Shown here one piece after another: positions 1 through 8,716 of a stretch of 34,443 nt of DNA (position 1 is the stretch's first letter; each line of letters opens with the position of its first letter). The notes beneath the pieces are model-generated. The model was not told the DNA's origin and ran no database searches. It saw nothing but the letters and a program-made list of their open reading frames with translations. Origin of the DNA: an uncultured Clostridia bacterium (GTDB lineage Bacteria; Bacillota; Clostridia; Christensenellales; CALMFG01). The stretch lies in contig CALMFG010000193.1 in the NCBI GenBank assembly GCA_937863465.1, positions 1 through 34,443 on the forward strand, read 5' to 3'. The position numbers were made by a program, and so were the translations under genes.

Positions 1-2
1 AC

Positions 3-293
3 GTCAAACCAATTCTCACCATCTCAGACGGTCTGGTGGATTCGGCTTCCAAGGACAGAGGGCTTAAAAAAGCCTTTGACGAAGTGGCCCCTCTCATCAG
101 CCATTCCGAGCAGACTTTGGACGGCAGGCGCATCATTTTGGGTCACACCAACGCGAAAGAGAATCTCGCGCTGTTCCGCGAATGGATTGAGAAAAACTAC
201 GCGCCAACCGAGATAATCGAAACGGATATCGGGCCGGTCGTCGGCACCCATGCCGGGCCGGGCGCTGTGGCCGTCTCATTTATCGAAGAATAA
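3..293 (+). CDS. DegV family protein, C-terminal part (5' end outside window)
   Basis: Open frame from the window edge reads VKPILTISDGLVDSASKDRGLKKAF...ILGHTNAKENLALFREWIEKNY...TDIGPVVGTHAGPGAVAVSFIEE, typical of a DegV C-terminus (GPVVGTHAGPGA). Confidence 0.9.
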   Translation, partial: VKPILTISDGLVDSASKDRGLKKAFDEVAPLISHSEQTLDGRRIILGHTNAKENLALFREWIEKNYAPTEIIETDIGPVVGTHAGPGAVAVSFIEE

Positions 294-308
294 TTTCTAA
301 GCACACAA

Positions 309-348
309 AAAACGGCCGCTTAATCAATCGGCCGTTTTGCTTTTTTTT
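309..348 (+). terminator. Rho-independent terminator after degV-like gene, possibly bidirectional
   Basis: AAAACGGCCG-cttaatcaat-CGGCCGTTTT followed by gcTTTTTTTT. Confidence 0.85.
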
Positions 349-356
349 AAACTGTT

Positions 357-1322
357 CTATTCCTGTACCGGCATGGCTTCCTCTTTGGGCGCCGGAGATG
401 GGAAAGGCGTCCCCTCGCAACGTGTCCGGGAGTTAAAGTACAGCAGTGTCGTAAACACATTGAAAAGTCCATAGATGGCGGCATATATAGCTGTAAGCAC
501 CACTGTACCAATAAGGATAATCAGCACAATCAGCACGGCACCGACCACACCCGCAGTCACTGTCTCCAAGATGGCCAGGATAAATATGAAGAAGATAGCG
601 AACCCTAATATGAAATTCGCGGCTGTGGTTACCACCAGTCCAAAGACTATATAGTAGCCGACTGCTGTCCAAAAATTACCTGAAACGATGATTTTAATCG
701 ACCGGCCCAAAGCCCTAAACCAACGCTTGTCTTCGAAAAGCGCTGCCTGTTTGGTAAACGCGCCGAGCACAAGAATTACCAGGCATATGAGATACAGGAC
801 AAGGATGATGCCCATCATCGACCACAGTTCGTCAAAAAAAGCATCCTCAGTCAAAAAATTAAATCCGCTCATTCTATCGACCATCACAACTGTAATCACC
901 ACGGCAAACGCGAAATAAACCAGCATGAGCGCAGTCTGCGCCCCGCAGGTCTTCCCGAACGAGCGGAACATCACCTTGCCGTGGACGCCTTTCTCCCGCT
1001 GTTTCCCTTCCAGATAATCGATGGTTTTCGGGCCGAAGTATCCGTTCAGCAGACTGGGCACCACCACAAAAGTGGCGGCATAGAAAAGCAGATAAGTCAG
1101 CGTCAGACCGATAATCGATATGGCGCTGGTGTCGAAAAACGGATAACCCGACGGATCTGACGTTAAGATCAGAATCGACATATAAGGCAAAGCAAAAACA
1201 ATCCCGATAAAGACCAGCGATGAACCAAATGCGATGTTCTTCCAAAAATCCTTGAAGAATATCTTGAAAGTCAAAACAAAAATGTCACCAAAGTCTTTCT
1301 CTGCGGGATATGTATTCTTCAT
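357..1322 (-). CDS. Polytopic integral membrane protein, function unknown
   Basis: 321-aa ORF with about six hydrophobic segments; no signature motif recognised. Confidence 0.75.
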   Translation of the reverse strand: MKNTYPAEKDFGDIFVLTFKIFFKDFWKNIAFGSSLVFIGIVFALPYMSILILTSDPSGYPFFDTSAISIIGLTLTYLLFYAATFVVVPSLLNGYFGPKTIDYLEGKQREKGVHGKVMFRSFGKTCGAQTALMLVYFAFAVVITVVMVDRMSGFNFLTEDAFFDELWSMMGIILVLYLICLVILVLGAFTKQAALFEDKRWFRALGRSIKIIVSGNFWTAVGYYIVFGLVVTTAANFILGFAIFFIFILAILETVTAGVVGAVLIVLIILIGTVVLTAIYAAIYGLFNVFTTLLYFNSRTRCEGTPFPSPAPKEEAMPVQE

Positions 1323-1357
1323 TATGCGCTCCTTCCATCAATCACGCGATTTCCATA

Positions 1358-2707
1358 TTATTCTATCACAATGACGACCGTTTCGCCAACCTTAACCCGA
1401 TTATACAGGAACTTGGCATGGCTGGTGTAGTTTCTGACACACATGTGGGATTTTTCTTCCGTTCCAATGCTCTGCAAAAATTCCTGCGGAGACGGGGTGG
1501 AAATGATGGCGCCGGCGGAATCGAACACATAGTTGGTCGGGATGCCGTGGATATACGCCCCGCCCGAAAAACGGAGCGCATACGGGGCATATCCGGCCCG
1601 TACAGCACGGTCATCAAAATCATACTCGAACTTATCCTGCTTTTTCTGTACCATGAATATTCCCAGCGGCGTGGGGTCCTGGGCTTCGGAATAGGTGCCG
1701 GTGGAAACAAAGCTCATGCTGAGCAGTTCCCATTCTCCCGTTTCTTCATTCGCCTCAAAATACATGGTATTCTGGTTTTTTCGGTCAATCACGATGCATT
1801 TGGTCAAATCCGTGATGGTGGACTCGGGTTCGGAAAAATAGTACTTCAAATACTGGCTGGGCATAAAATAGGTCTGGTCGTATTCCGGAACGTAAATCTG
1901 CGCCATTTCGCGGTCAATATCCAAAATCTGCACCATGGTGCCGTCCGGAATATACCGGAATTCGCTGGTGGTGTTTCGCTCGCTGTAAGCCGGAGCGGAT
2001 TGATCGCGCAAAACACCGTATTTGTCAACCACTTTCCCAAACTGGTCGGTCAGGCCGGAATCCGGCGCCATACCGTTGTCATTGCTTCGGTTGACGACAT
2101 AGACATACAGGCTGTTTTCATCGTTTATCGCGTTTGCGATCATCAGGGTTTCTTCGTAAGCGGTTTTCAACTGGAATTGTCGGTATTCGGCAATCAGGCT
2201 GTTGACGTAGCCATAGTACTCAACATCCTGATATTCGTCCGTGCCTTCCACCTTTTCGCTCTCTGTCCAGTGGATTCTGTACCAGGATACCCCGGTGTTT
2301 TCCTGCGCAACCAACCGCGCGGACGTTTCAAAGCGATCGCCGTATTCCACTTCCATAATCGGTTCTGACGATACATTCATTTCGGGATAGACATAACCGT
2401 CATCCATCAAAACCACATAGTCCGGGAATGCGACATACTTATCCTGATAATGATATTTAAAATCCACCGGGATGTTTTCCGGCATCAGTCCGGCATATTC
2501 CTCCGCCACATAGGCGCCGTCTCCATACGGTCCCGGGTCGGGTGTGGGCGAAGGTGTGGGCGACGGAGTCGGTGTCGGGGTGGCCGCAGGCGTCGGGGTG
2601 GGCGACGGGGTGGGTGTGGCCTTAACTACCCCGGGCAGAATGCCGCAGGAAGCCGCCGCCAGGCTCAGCGCAATCACACATATTATTAAAAGCGTTCTTC
2701 TTTTCAT
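1358..2707 (-). CDS. Lipoprotein with SH3-like region and C-terminal L,D-transpeptidase (YkuD-type) domain
   Basis: Lipobox LAAASC; Thr/Pro linker; C-terminal HGIPTN...SHMCVRN resembles the YkuD HG...SHGCxR motif. Confidence 0.85.
   Translation of the reverse strand: MKRRTLLIICVIALSLAAASCGILPGVVKATPTPSPTPTPAATPTPTPSPTPSPTPDPGPYGDGAYVAEEYAGLMPENIPVDFKYHYQDKYVAFPDYVVLMDDGYVYPEMNVSSEPIMEVEYGDRFETSARLVAQENTGVSWYRIHWTESEKVEGTDEYQDVEYYGYVNSLIAEYRQFQLKTAYEETLMIANAINDENSLYVYVVNRSNDNGMAPDSGLTDQFGKVVDKYGVLRDQSAPAYSERNTTSEFRYIPDGTMVQILDIDREMAQIYVPEYDQTYFMPSQYLKYYFSEPESTITDLTKCIVIDRKNQNTMYFEANEETGEWELLSMSFVSTGTYSEAQDPTPLGIFMVQKKQDKFEYDFDDRAVRAGYAPYALRFSGGAYIHGIPTNYVFDSAGAIISTPSPQEFLQSIGTEEKSHMCVRNYTSHAKFLYNRVKVGETVVIVIE
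2528..2617 (-). repeat. Low-complexity tandem repeat encoding a (TP/SP)n linker
   Basis: Repeated ggtgtgggcga / gtcggggtgg units; encodes TPTPSPTPTPAATPTPTPSPTPSPTPDPGP. Confidence 0.85.
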
Positions 2708-2937
2708 CAGATGCTCCGTTTCGATTTGGTATTCATATTAGTATATAAAACACACTCCCGTGCGTCAAGCGCTGTGCGCATTCATTCACAAGCTGGTTGT
2801 TAAATTTTTACGAATAATTCTTAAGATTCATGGTCTCTTAAACAAAAAAAGCTGGAAAAAACCGCCGAAACCCGATATAACTATTAGTGTTAAGCTTTGC
2901 GTTAAGAAAAATCATTCTAATTATATAAGGAGCGCTG

Positions 2938-4113
2938 ATGGATTACCGAAAAGAGAGCTTAAAGAAACACTATGAATGGAAGGGCAAAATCGAAGTGATT
3001 TCCACTGTGGCGGCCGATACCAAGGATGCCCTAAGTTTGGCCTACACGCCGGGCGTTGCCGAGCCCTGCCTCGCCATCCAGAAGGATATCGACCTGTCCT
3101 ACGAGCTGACGCGCCGTTGGAACATGGTTCTGGTGGTCACCGACGGCACCGCCGTTCTGGGTCTGGGTGATATCGGCCCCGAGGCCGGAATGCCCGTCAT
3201 GGAGGGCAAATGCGTGCTTTTTAAGGCTTTCGGCGATGTGGACGCTTTCCCGCTCTGTGTTAAGTCCAGGGATGTGGATACCATTGTCGAAACCGTCTAT
3301 CAGATTTCCGGCAGTGTGGCCGGCGTCAATCTGGAGGACATCGCCGCTCCCCGCTGCTTTGAGATTGAAAGAAAACTAAAGGAACGCTGTGACATCCCCA
3401 TTTTCCACGACGACCAGCACGGCACCGCCGTGGTCACCGCCGCGGCCATGATTAACGCCATGCGTCTGACCGGCCGGAAGCTCTCCGAACAGGAGGTGGT
3501 GGTTTCGGGTGCGGGTGCGGCCGGCGTGGCCTGCACCAACCTTCTAATGAAGATGGGTCTTAAAAACGTGGTGCTGTGCGACAGCAAGGGTGCCATCTAC
3601 GAGGGCCGAGCCGAAGGCATGAACCCGTTTAAAGAGGGCTTGGCCAAGGTCTCCAACCGCAACCTAAAAAAAGGCGGTTTGGCCGATGTCTTAAAAGGCG
3701 CGGATGTGTTTATCGGTGTTTCGGCGCCGGGCATCGTGACGCCGGAAATGGTCAAGAGCATGAATTCCGACCCGATTATCTTTGCCATGAGCAACCCCAC
3801 GCCCGAAATTATGCCCGACCTTGCCGTGGCCGCGGGCGCCAAAGTGGTGGGTACTGGCCGGAGCGACTTTGCCAACCAGATCAACAATGTGCTGGCTTTC
3901 CCGGGCATCTTCCGCGGTGCGCTGGATGTGCGTGCCAGCGACATCAACGATGACATGAAAATTGCGGCGGCCTATGCGCTGGCCGATCTGGTTTCTGACC
4001 ACGCGCTTGCGCCCGATTACGTCATCCCCGCCGCCTTCGATATCCGCGTGGGACCAGCCGTGGCCAAAGCCGTCGCCGAAGCCGCGCGGAAAAGCGGCGT
4101 CGCCAGAAAATAG
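2938..4113 (+). CDS. NAD(P)-dependent malic enzyme
   Basis: 391 aa; YTPGVAEPC, VVTDGTAVLGLGDIGPEAGMPVMEGK, FHDDQHGTAVVTAAA, SGAGAAGVAC, MSNPTPE. SD-like aggag upstream. Confidence 0.95.
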   Translation: MDYRKESLKKHYEWKGKIEVISTVAADTKDALSLAYTPGVAEPCLAIQKDIDLSYELTRRWNMVLVVTDGTAVLGLGDIGPEAGMPVMEGKCVLFKAFGDVDAFPLCVKSRDVDTIVETVYQISGSVAGVNLEDIAAPRCFEIERKLKERCDIPIFHDDQHGTAVVTAAAMINAMRLTGRKLSEQEVVVSGAGAAGVACTNLLMKMGLKNVVLCDSKGAIYEGRAEGMNPFKEGLAKVSNRNLKKGGLADVLKGADVFIGVSAPGIVTPEMVKSMNSDPIIFAMSNPTPEIMPDLAVAAGAKVVGTGRSDFANQINNVLAFPGIFRGALDVRASDINDDMKIAAAYALADLVSDHALAPDYVIPAAFDIRVGPAVAKAVAEAARKSGVARK

Positions 4114-4130
4114 TTTATGACCTAAAACCA

Positions 4131-4163
4131 AAAAGAGGGCGATTCCATCGTCCTCTTTTATTT
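4131..4163 (+). terminator. Rho-independent terminator after malic enzyme gene
   Basis: AAAAGAGGGCGA-ttcca-TCGTCCTCTTTT followed by attttg. Confidence 0.8.
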
Positions 4164-4184
4164 TGTCCTTAATTGTCAGTCTGC

Positions 4185-6650
4185 TTAGATAAACAGGTTG
4201 GTATCGGCATTCTCGGCCGCCCCCAGATAGCTGGCTACGCCCGCGTATTCGATGCCGTCGATCAGCTCTTCTTTTTCAATGCCGAGGACGTCCATGCTCA
4301 TCGTGCAGGCCACCATCCGTACGCCCGCCGCTTTCGCGCTTTCAATCAGCTCGTCCAGCGAAGCCACGTTCTTTTTCTTCATGATGTATTTCATCATCAC
4401 GCTGCCCATACCCATCATGTTCATCTTGGAAAGGCCCAGGCGCTTGGTGCCGCGCGGCATCATGGCGCCGAACATGGTTTCCAAAAAGCCCTTCTTCACC
4501 TTGACCTTCTCATGCTTTCTTAAGATGTTCAGTCCCCAGAAGGTGAAGAACATGGTCACCTTGCGGCCCATCGCGGCGCCGCCGTTGGCGATGATGAAGC
4601 TGGCGATGGCTTTGTCCAGATCGCCGCTGAAGACGACCATGGATTTGTCGTTGCCTCTGGCCGCCGTATCGATTTCGCAGGCTTCGCCTTCGCATCCCTT
4701 TTGGATGAATACCGAATACGCGCCGTCCACTCTTTCGCCCCTGATGTAGGTGTTTTTGGTTCGTGCGCACCAGGCCGCCGCGTCGGTGAAGAAACCGGGG
4801 TCGGTGGACATGATGTTAATCACGTCGCCGTCCTTCGCTTTTTCCATGGCCGCGTACAGCTGCATGACCGGGCCGGGGCACTGCAGGCCGCGGGCGTCTA
4901 CCAAGATGGTATTATTCATATCTACTTTTTCGCTCATCACTTTATCCTTCTTCACGTTTTCCGCTTTTTTAACATCACCCTTCACGGTGAAGTCTTTGGT
5001 CACCACATTGTAGCTGGTGAAACCGCCCGCCAGATTGCGGACGTTCTTAAATCCGTTCTGTTTCAGGATTCGGCAGGCCGCGTGGGCACGGATGCCCACC
5101 GCACAGGTGACGACATAGTCCTTGGACTTATCGAGTTCACCGATGCGTCCGCGTAAATCGTCCACCGGGATAAGCACACTGCCTTCGATGTGGCCGTAGT
5201 CATACTCCGCATTGGTCCGAACGTCCAGAATCACCGTTTCCTTCGGAAGCCCCGCGAGTTCGGCCACCGTGATGTTGTCCTCCACGCCGCTTAAGATGTT
5301 CTCGCCCGTGAAGCCCGCCATGTTGACCGGGTCTTTGGCCGAGGAAAACGGCGGAGCATAGCAGAGTTCCAGTTCCTCTAAATCATAGACGGTGGCACCG
5401 AATCGTAAAGCGGTGGCGATGACGTCGATGCGTTTATCCACACCGTCGTAGCCCACAGCCTGCGCTCCCAGCACCTTGCCGTCCTTCTTATCGAATATCA
5501 CTTTCAGTGTCATCGGCATACCGCCCGGATAGTATCCCGCGTGGGATGCCGGATGCATGATGGTGACTTTATAATCCACGTTCAGCTTTTTGCCGGCCGC
5601 GTCCAATTGCTTTTGGTTAAGGCCGGTATTGGCCACGGTGAGGTCAAACACTTTGGCCACCGAAGACCCCTGCGTGCCGCTATAGGTGCGTTTCATGCCG
5701 GCGATGTTGTCCGCCGCCATTCTGCCCTGCTTGTTGGCCGGTCCCGCCAGCGGAATCATGCCCGGCTGTTTGGTATTAAAATCGGTAATCTCCACCGCGT
5801 CGCCCACCGCATAGATGTTCTTGTCCGAAGTGACCAGACTATCATCCACCACGATGCCGCCGCGCTTGTTGAGCGCAAGGCCTGCCGCTTTGGCCAGTTC
5901 GGAATTGGGACGCACGCCGATGGCCAGAATGACCAGATCGGCCGCCACTTCACGTCCGCTTTGGGTCTTGACGATGACCGAATCGCCGTCCGGCTCAAAG
6001 GAGGAAACACCGTCGCCGAGTACCAGCTTGACGCCCTTGTCGCTTAAATGCTTGTGCAGAATCTGTGCCATATCGTAATCCACCGGCGCCATCACCTGAT
6101 TCAGCATCTCGACGATGGTGACGTCCAGTCCGGCTTCGCGCAGGTTCTCGGCCATCTCGATGCCGATGAATCCGCCGCCGATGACCGCCGCGGTCTGGGG
6201 CTTGGCGGTGTCCATAATACCCTTGATGCGGTCCATATCCGGAATGTTCCAGAGGCTCAGAATCCGGTCATGCTCGATTCCCGGGATTGGAGGTTTTAAC
6301 GGAGAAGAGCCCGGAGATAATACCAGCGTATCATACTTCTCGGTATATTCCTTGCCGCCCCTGGTTTTGACAGTCACCGACTTTTTGTCGCGGTCGATGG
6401 CCACCACCTCGGACGAAACCCGCACATCCACGTTGAAACGCGCGTTAAAGCTTTCGGGCGTTTGCAGCAGCAGGTTATCCCGCTTGGTAATCGCGCCGCC
6501 CAAAAAATAAGGCAGTCCGCAGTTTGCAAAGGAGATGTACTCCCCGCGCTCGAACAGGATGATTTCGGCCTGCTCATCCAGTCTTCTTAAGCGTGCCGCG
6601 CAGCTTGCGCCGCCGGCCACGCCGCCTACAATCAGTACTTTCTTTGCCAT
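4185..6650 (-). CDS. Multidomain CoA-disulfide/CoA-persulfide reductase-like flavoprotein fused to rhodanese, TusA and DsrE-like domains
   Basis: 821 aa; FAD motif VGGVAGGASCAARLRRLDE, FANCGLPYFLGG active-site Cys; NAD motif AVIGGGFIGIEMAENL; rhodanese CAVGIRAH; TusA DARGLQCPGPVMQL; DsrE-like C-terminus MVVFSGDLDKAIASFIIANGGAAMGRKVTMFFTFWG. Confidence 0.93.
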   Translation of the reverse strand: MAKKVLIVGGVAGGASCAARLRRLDEQAEIILFERGEYISFANCGLPYFLGGAITKRDNLLLQTPESFNARFNVDVRVSSEVVAIDRDKKSVTVKTRGGKEYTEKYDTLVLSPGSSPLKPPIPGIEHDRILSLWNIPDMDRIKGIMDTAKPQTAAVIGGGFIGIEMAENLREAGLDVTIVEMLNQVMAPVDYDMAQILHKHLSDKGVKLVLGDGVSSFEPDGDSVIVKTQSGREVAADLVILAIGVRPNSELAKAAGLALNKRGGIVVDDSLVTSDKNIYAVGDAVEITDFNTKQPGMIPLAGPANKQGRMAADNIAGMKRTYSGTQGSSVAKVFDLTVANTGLNQKQLDAAGKKLNVDYKVTIMHPASHAGYYPGGMPMTLKVIFDKKDGKVLGAQAVGYDGVDKRIDVIATALRFGATVYDLEELELCYAPPFSSAKDPVNMAGFTGENILSGVEDNITVAELAGLPKETVILDVRTNAEYDYGHIEGSVLIPVDDLRGRIGELDKSKDYVVTCAVGIRAHAACRILKQNGFKNVRNLAGGFTSYNVVTKDFTVKGDVKKAENVKKDKVMSEKVDMNNTILVDARGLQCPGPVMQLYAAMEKAKDGDVINIMSTDPGFFTDAAAWCARTKNTYIRGERVDGAYSVFIQKGCEGEACEIDTAARGNDKSMVVFSGDLDKAIASFIIANGGAAMGRKVTMFFTFWGLNILRKHEKVKVKKGFLETMFGAMMPRGTKRLGLSKMNMMGMGSVMMKYIMKKKNVASLDELIESAKAAGVRMVACTMSMDVLGIEKEELIDGIEYAGVASYLGAAENADTNLFI

Positions 6651-6842
6651 AATCGCTTACCCTCTATTCTTTCCCTGCGCCTGTCGGGCTCGCTTTAAGC
6701 GCATCCCCGATTTCCGCGCATTTTATATAGTTTTGTCTTTCTATCGTATCCTTTAAAACATGTATGCGAAAACCTTCATCTATTTGTAATCATTTTTTCG
6801 CGCTTTTAATCTTTGTCAATTCTTTCACAATCACGGGCCAAA

Positions 6843-6873
6843 CGATAACAGGACTGTTTTTGCCCTGTTACCG
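6843..6873 (-). other. Inverted repeat in the rhodanese/CoADR intergenic gap (possible weak terminator or processing hairpin)
   Basis: CGATAACAGG ... CCTGTTACCG, 10-bp stem with one G.T wobble; no strong U-tract follows. Confidence 0.5.
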
Positions 6874-6890
6874 TTAAGTCCTATATGGGT

Positions 6891-7631
6891 TTAATTGCTT
6901 TTCTGTGCCTGATAGGCTACCCAGGCCGTGATGCCGCCGTCCAGATTGGTCACGTTCATAAAACCATTTTCAACCAGAATCTGCGAGGCCACGATGCTTC
7001 GGTTGCCCGAATGGCAGTAAACCAGCACCGGGGTGTTCTTGTACTGCGCTATCTCTGAAATCCTGTTTTCAAGGTCATATACCGAGATCAGCGTTGCGCC
7101 GTCGATATGAACCTCGTCATATTCTTCCTGAGTGCGTACATCCAGAAGGAAGTAATCTCCGGTCATCGCCGCTTCAAAATCCGAAGGCCCGACGCTCCTG
7201 AAAACCGCCTGGTTCTCATAGGGCTTCACAACCAGAAGTCCCGTTTCGGTCGCACCGCCGTCGGTGGCACTCACTTCAAATTCGCCTTCCACCTTGGCTT
7301 TCACGTAAAGCGCCACGGTGTTGCTGTCCGAAGTGTTTTCGGCTTCGTAGCCCGGAACCGACAGGCTCACGCCCGCGGTTTCCCCGGTATAGATGATGGA
7401 AAGCTCTTCCCCGCGGTTGACCGAGATGCTGCTTTCGGAAAAGCCCTTCGCTATCTCAATCACCCGTATACCGTCTTCAATCTGTCCCGCTGTCTCGGCT
7501 TTCGCTGTGGGTTCTGCCGTGTTTGTGTTGTCCGCCGCAGCCATCGGCTGTGCCGCGCTCTGGCATCCCGCAAACAGCATGACCAGCACCAAAGCGGATG
7601 ACAGAATGATGATGCTCTTTTTTTTCAGCAT
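6891..7631 (-). CDS. Rhodanese-domain lipoprotein with N-terminal beta-rich (cupredoxin-like) region
   Basis: Lipobox VMLFAGC; rhodanese LLDVRTQEEYDEVHIDGA...VYCHSGNRS; preceding ~90 aa beta-rich region. Confidence 0.85.
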   Translation of the reverse strand: MLKKKSIIILSSALVLVMLFAGCQSAAQPMAAADNTNTAEPTAKAETAGQIEDGIRVIEIAKGFSESSISVNRGEELSIIYTGETAGVSLSVPGYEAENTSDSNTVALYVKAKVEGEFEVSATDGGATETGLLVVKPYENQAVFRSVGPSDFEAAMTGDYFLLDVRTQEEYDEVHIDGATLISVYDLENRISEIAQYKNTPVLVYCHSGNRSIVASQILVENGFMNVTNLDGGITAWVAYQAQKSN

Positions 7632-7643
7632 ATCATGTGTCCT

Positions 7644-7958
7644 TTACAGTGCCGAATCCAGCACTTTGGTGTAATAGGACTTGGGTCTTACGCCGATTGA
7701 AGAATCCACAATCTGTCCGTTCTTCATTAAGAATACGGTCGGGATGGACATCACCCCATAGCGCTGTACCAGTTCGGGTTCTTCGTCCACATTCACTTTA
7801 GCAATCACAGCTTTGCCATCGTATTCGTCCTTCAGCTCTTCCATCGTGGGAGTCAGCATTCTGCAGGGGCCGCACCATGCCGCCCAGAAATCTACCAAAA
7901 CAGGGGTATCGCTGCCCACCGTGGAATCAAAGTTTGATTTAGTCAAATTAATAGCCAT
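7644..7958 (-). CDS. trxA: Thioredoxin
   Basis: 104 aa with VDFWAAWCGPCRMLTPTMEEL and SIPTVFLMKNG. Confidence 0.95.
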   Translation of the reverse strand: MAINLTKSNFDSTVGSDTPVLVDFWAAWCGPCRMLTPTMEELKDEYDGKAVIAKVNVDEEPELVQRYGVMSIPTVFLMKNGQIVDSSIGVRPKSYYTKVLDSAL

Positions 7959-7966
7959 AATAAAAC

Positions 7967-8035
7967 ATCCTTTCTATCATAGGAAACCTGTTTCAATCGG
8001 GCATTCGCCCGATTCATTTTCTATGATGAAAGGAT
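7967..8035 (-). promoter_or_regulatory. Structured leader upstream of trxA with SD inside outer stem
   Basis: Outer arms atcctttctatcatag (7967-7982) and ctatgatgaaaggat (8021-8035) are complementary except one bulge; inner perfect IR AATCGGGC-attc-GCCCGATT (7995-8014). The trxA SD (GAAAGGA) is in one outer arm. Confidence 0.6.
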
Positions 8036-8058
8036 ACTCTATCTGGCTTTAAATAAAA

Positions 8059-8071
8059 GTGATTTTGTCAC
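8059..8071. promoter_or_regulatory. Candidate Crp/Fnr-type operator dyad
   Basis: GTGA-ttttg-TCAC within aaaAGTGATTTTGTCACaaag, just downstream of the crp-like gene and upstream of trxA. Confidence 0.4.
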
Positions 8072-8086
8072 AAAGTGTAACGAAGT

Positions 8087-8716
8087 CTATTTCAGCTGTA
8101 CTTTTCCCCGCTTAATTTCTAAAAGCCCCTGCTTTTCAAATTTCTTCAACTGACGGCTGACCACCTCACGCGAGGAGCCGATATCTCTGGCCATCATCTC
8201 ATGCGTGGCACTGACCGTATTGTTTTCGTCCGCGTTGTAATACAGGTAGTCGCTCAAGCGATCCTCGATGCTGGAAAAGTTCAGCATCTCGATGGCGCGC
8301 AGAGAGGCCACCAACTTATCGGCCAGTGCGTTGAAGATGTAGTTTTTAAACACATCGCTTTCGCTCATCAGCTGGCGAAACGCCTCGGGCGGCAGAACCG
8401 CCAGTTCGCAGTCCTCTTTGGCCTGTGCCGAAAAGTCATATTCAAAGTCGGCCAACGTGCAGATGGCCGCCAATACGCAGAGCTCTCCCTGATGCACGTT
8501 ATACACATTGATCTCGCGCCCATTCTCGGCCACACGGAACAGGCGTAAGGTTCCGGAGAGCAGCAGCGGCACGCCGTTGCACCGGCCGTTGTCGCCCATC
8601 ATCAGCTGGCCTTTGGGCAGTTTGCGCAAGCCCGCATATGCGACCAGCTTATCCAAATCCTTACCGTCCATCGAATCATAGAACGGGAATATCTTCAGGT
8701 CTTTTTTTTCAATCAT
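8087..8716 (-). CDS. Crp/Fnr family transcriptional regulator
   Basis: 209 aa; cNMP-fold N-terminus, C-terminal HTH ATHEMMARDIGSSREVVSRQLKKFEKQGLLEIKRGKVQL. Confidence 0.92.
   Translation of the reverse strand: MIEKKDLKIFPFYDSMDGKDLDKLVAYAGLRKLPKGQLMMGDNGRCNGVPLLLSGTLRLFRVAENGREINVYNVHQGELCVLAAICTLADFEYDFSAQAKEDCELAVLPPEAFRQLMSESDVFKNYIFNALADKLVASLRAIEMLNFSSIEDRLSDYLYYNADENNTVSATHEMMARDIGSSREVVSRQLKKFEKQGLLEIKRGKVQLK

Noticed and set aside
1310-2368. 352-aa plus-strand ORF
   Set aside because: Lies antisense over the L,D-transpeptidase gene, has no recognisable domain and a His/Gly/Arg-biased composition typical of a shadow ORF in GC-rich coding DNA.
2528-2617. Tandem repeat considered as CRISPR or VNTR-type regulatory repeat
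   Set aside because: In frame and simply encodes a TP/SP lipoprotein linker; no spacer structure.
2700-2940. Possible riboswitch upstream of malic enzyme
   Set aside because: AT-rich 230-bp region but no convincing conserved fold or terminator/antiterminator pair seen by eye.
3691-4131. 146-aa minus-strand ORF opposite malic enzyme
   Set aside because: Reverse complement of a strongly conserved coding region; no RBS or domain support.
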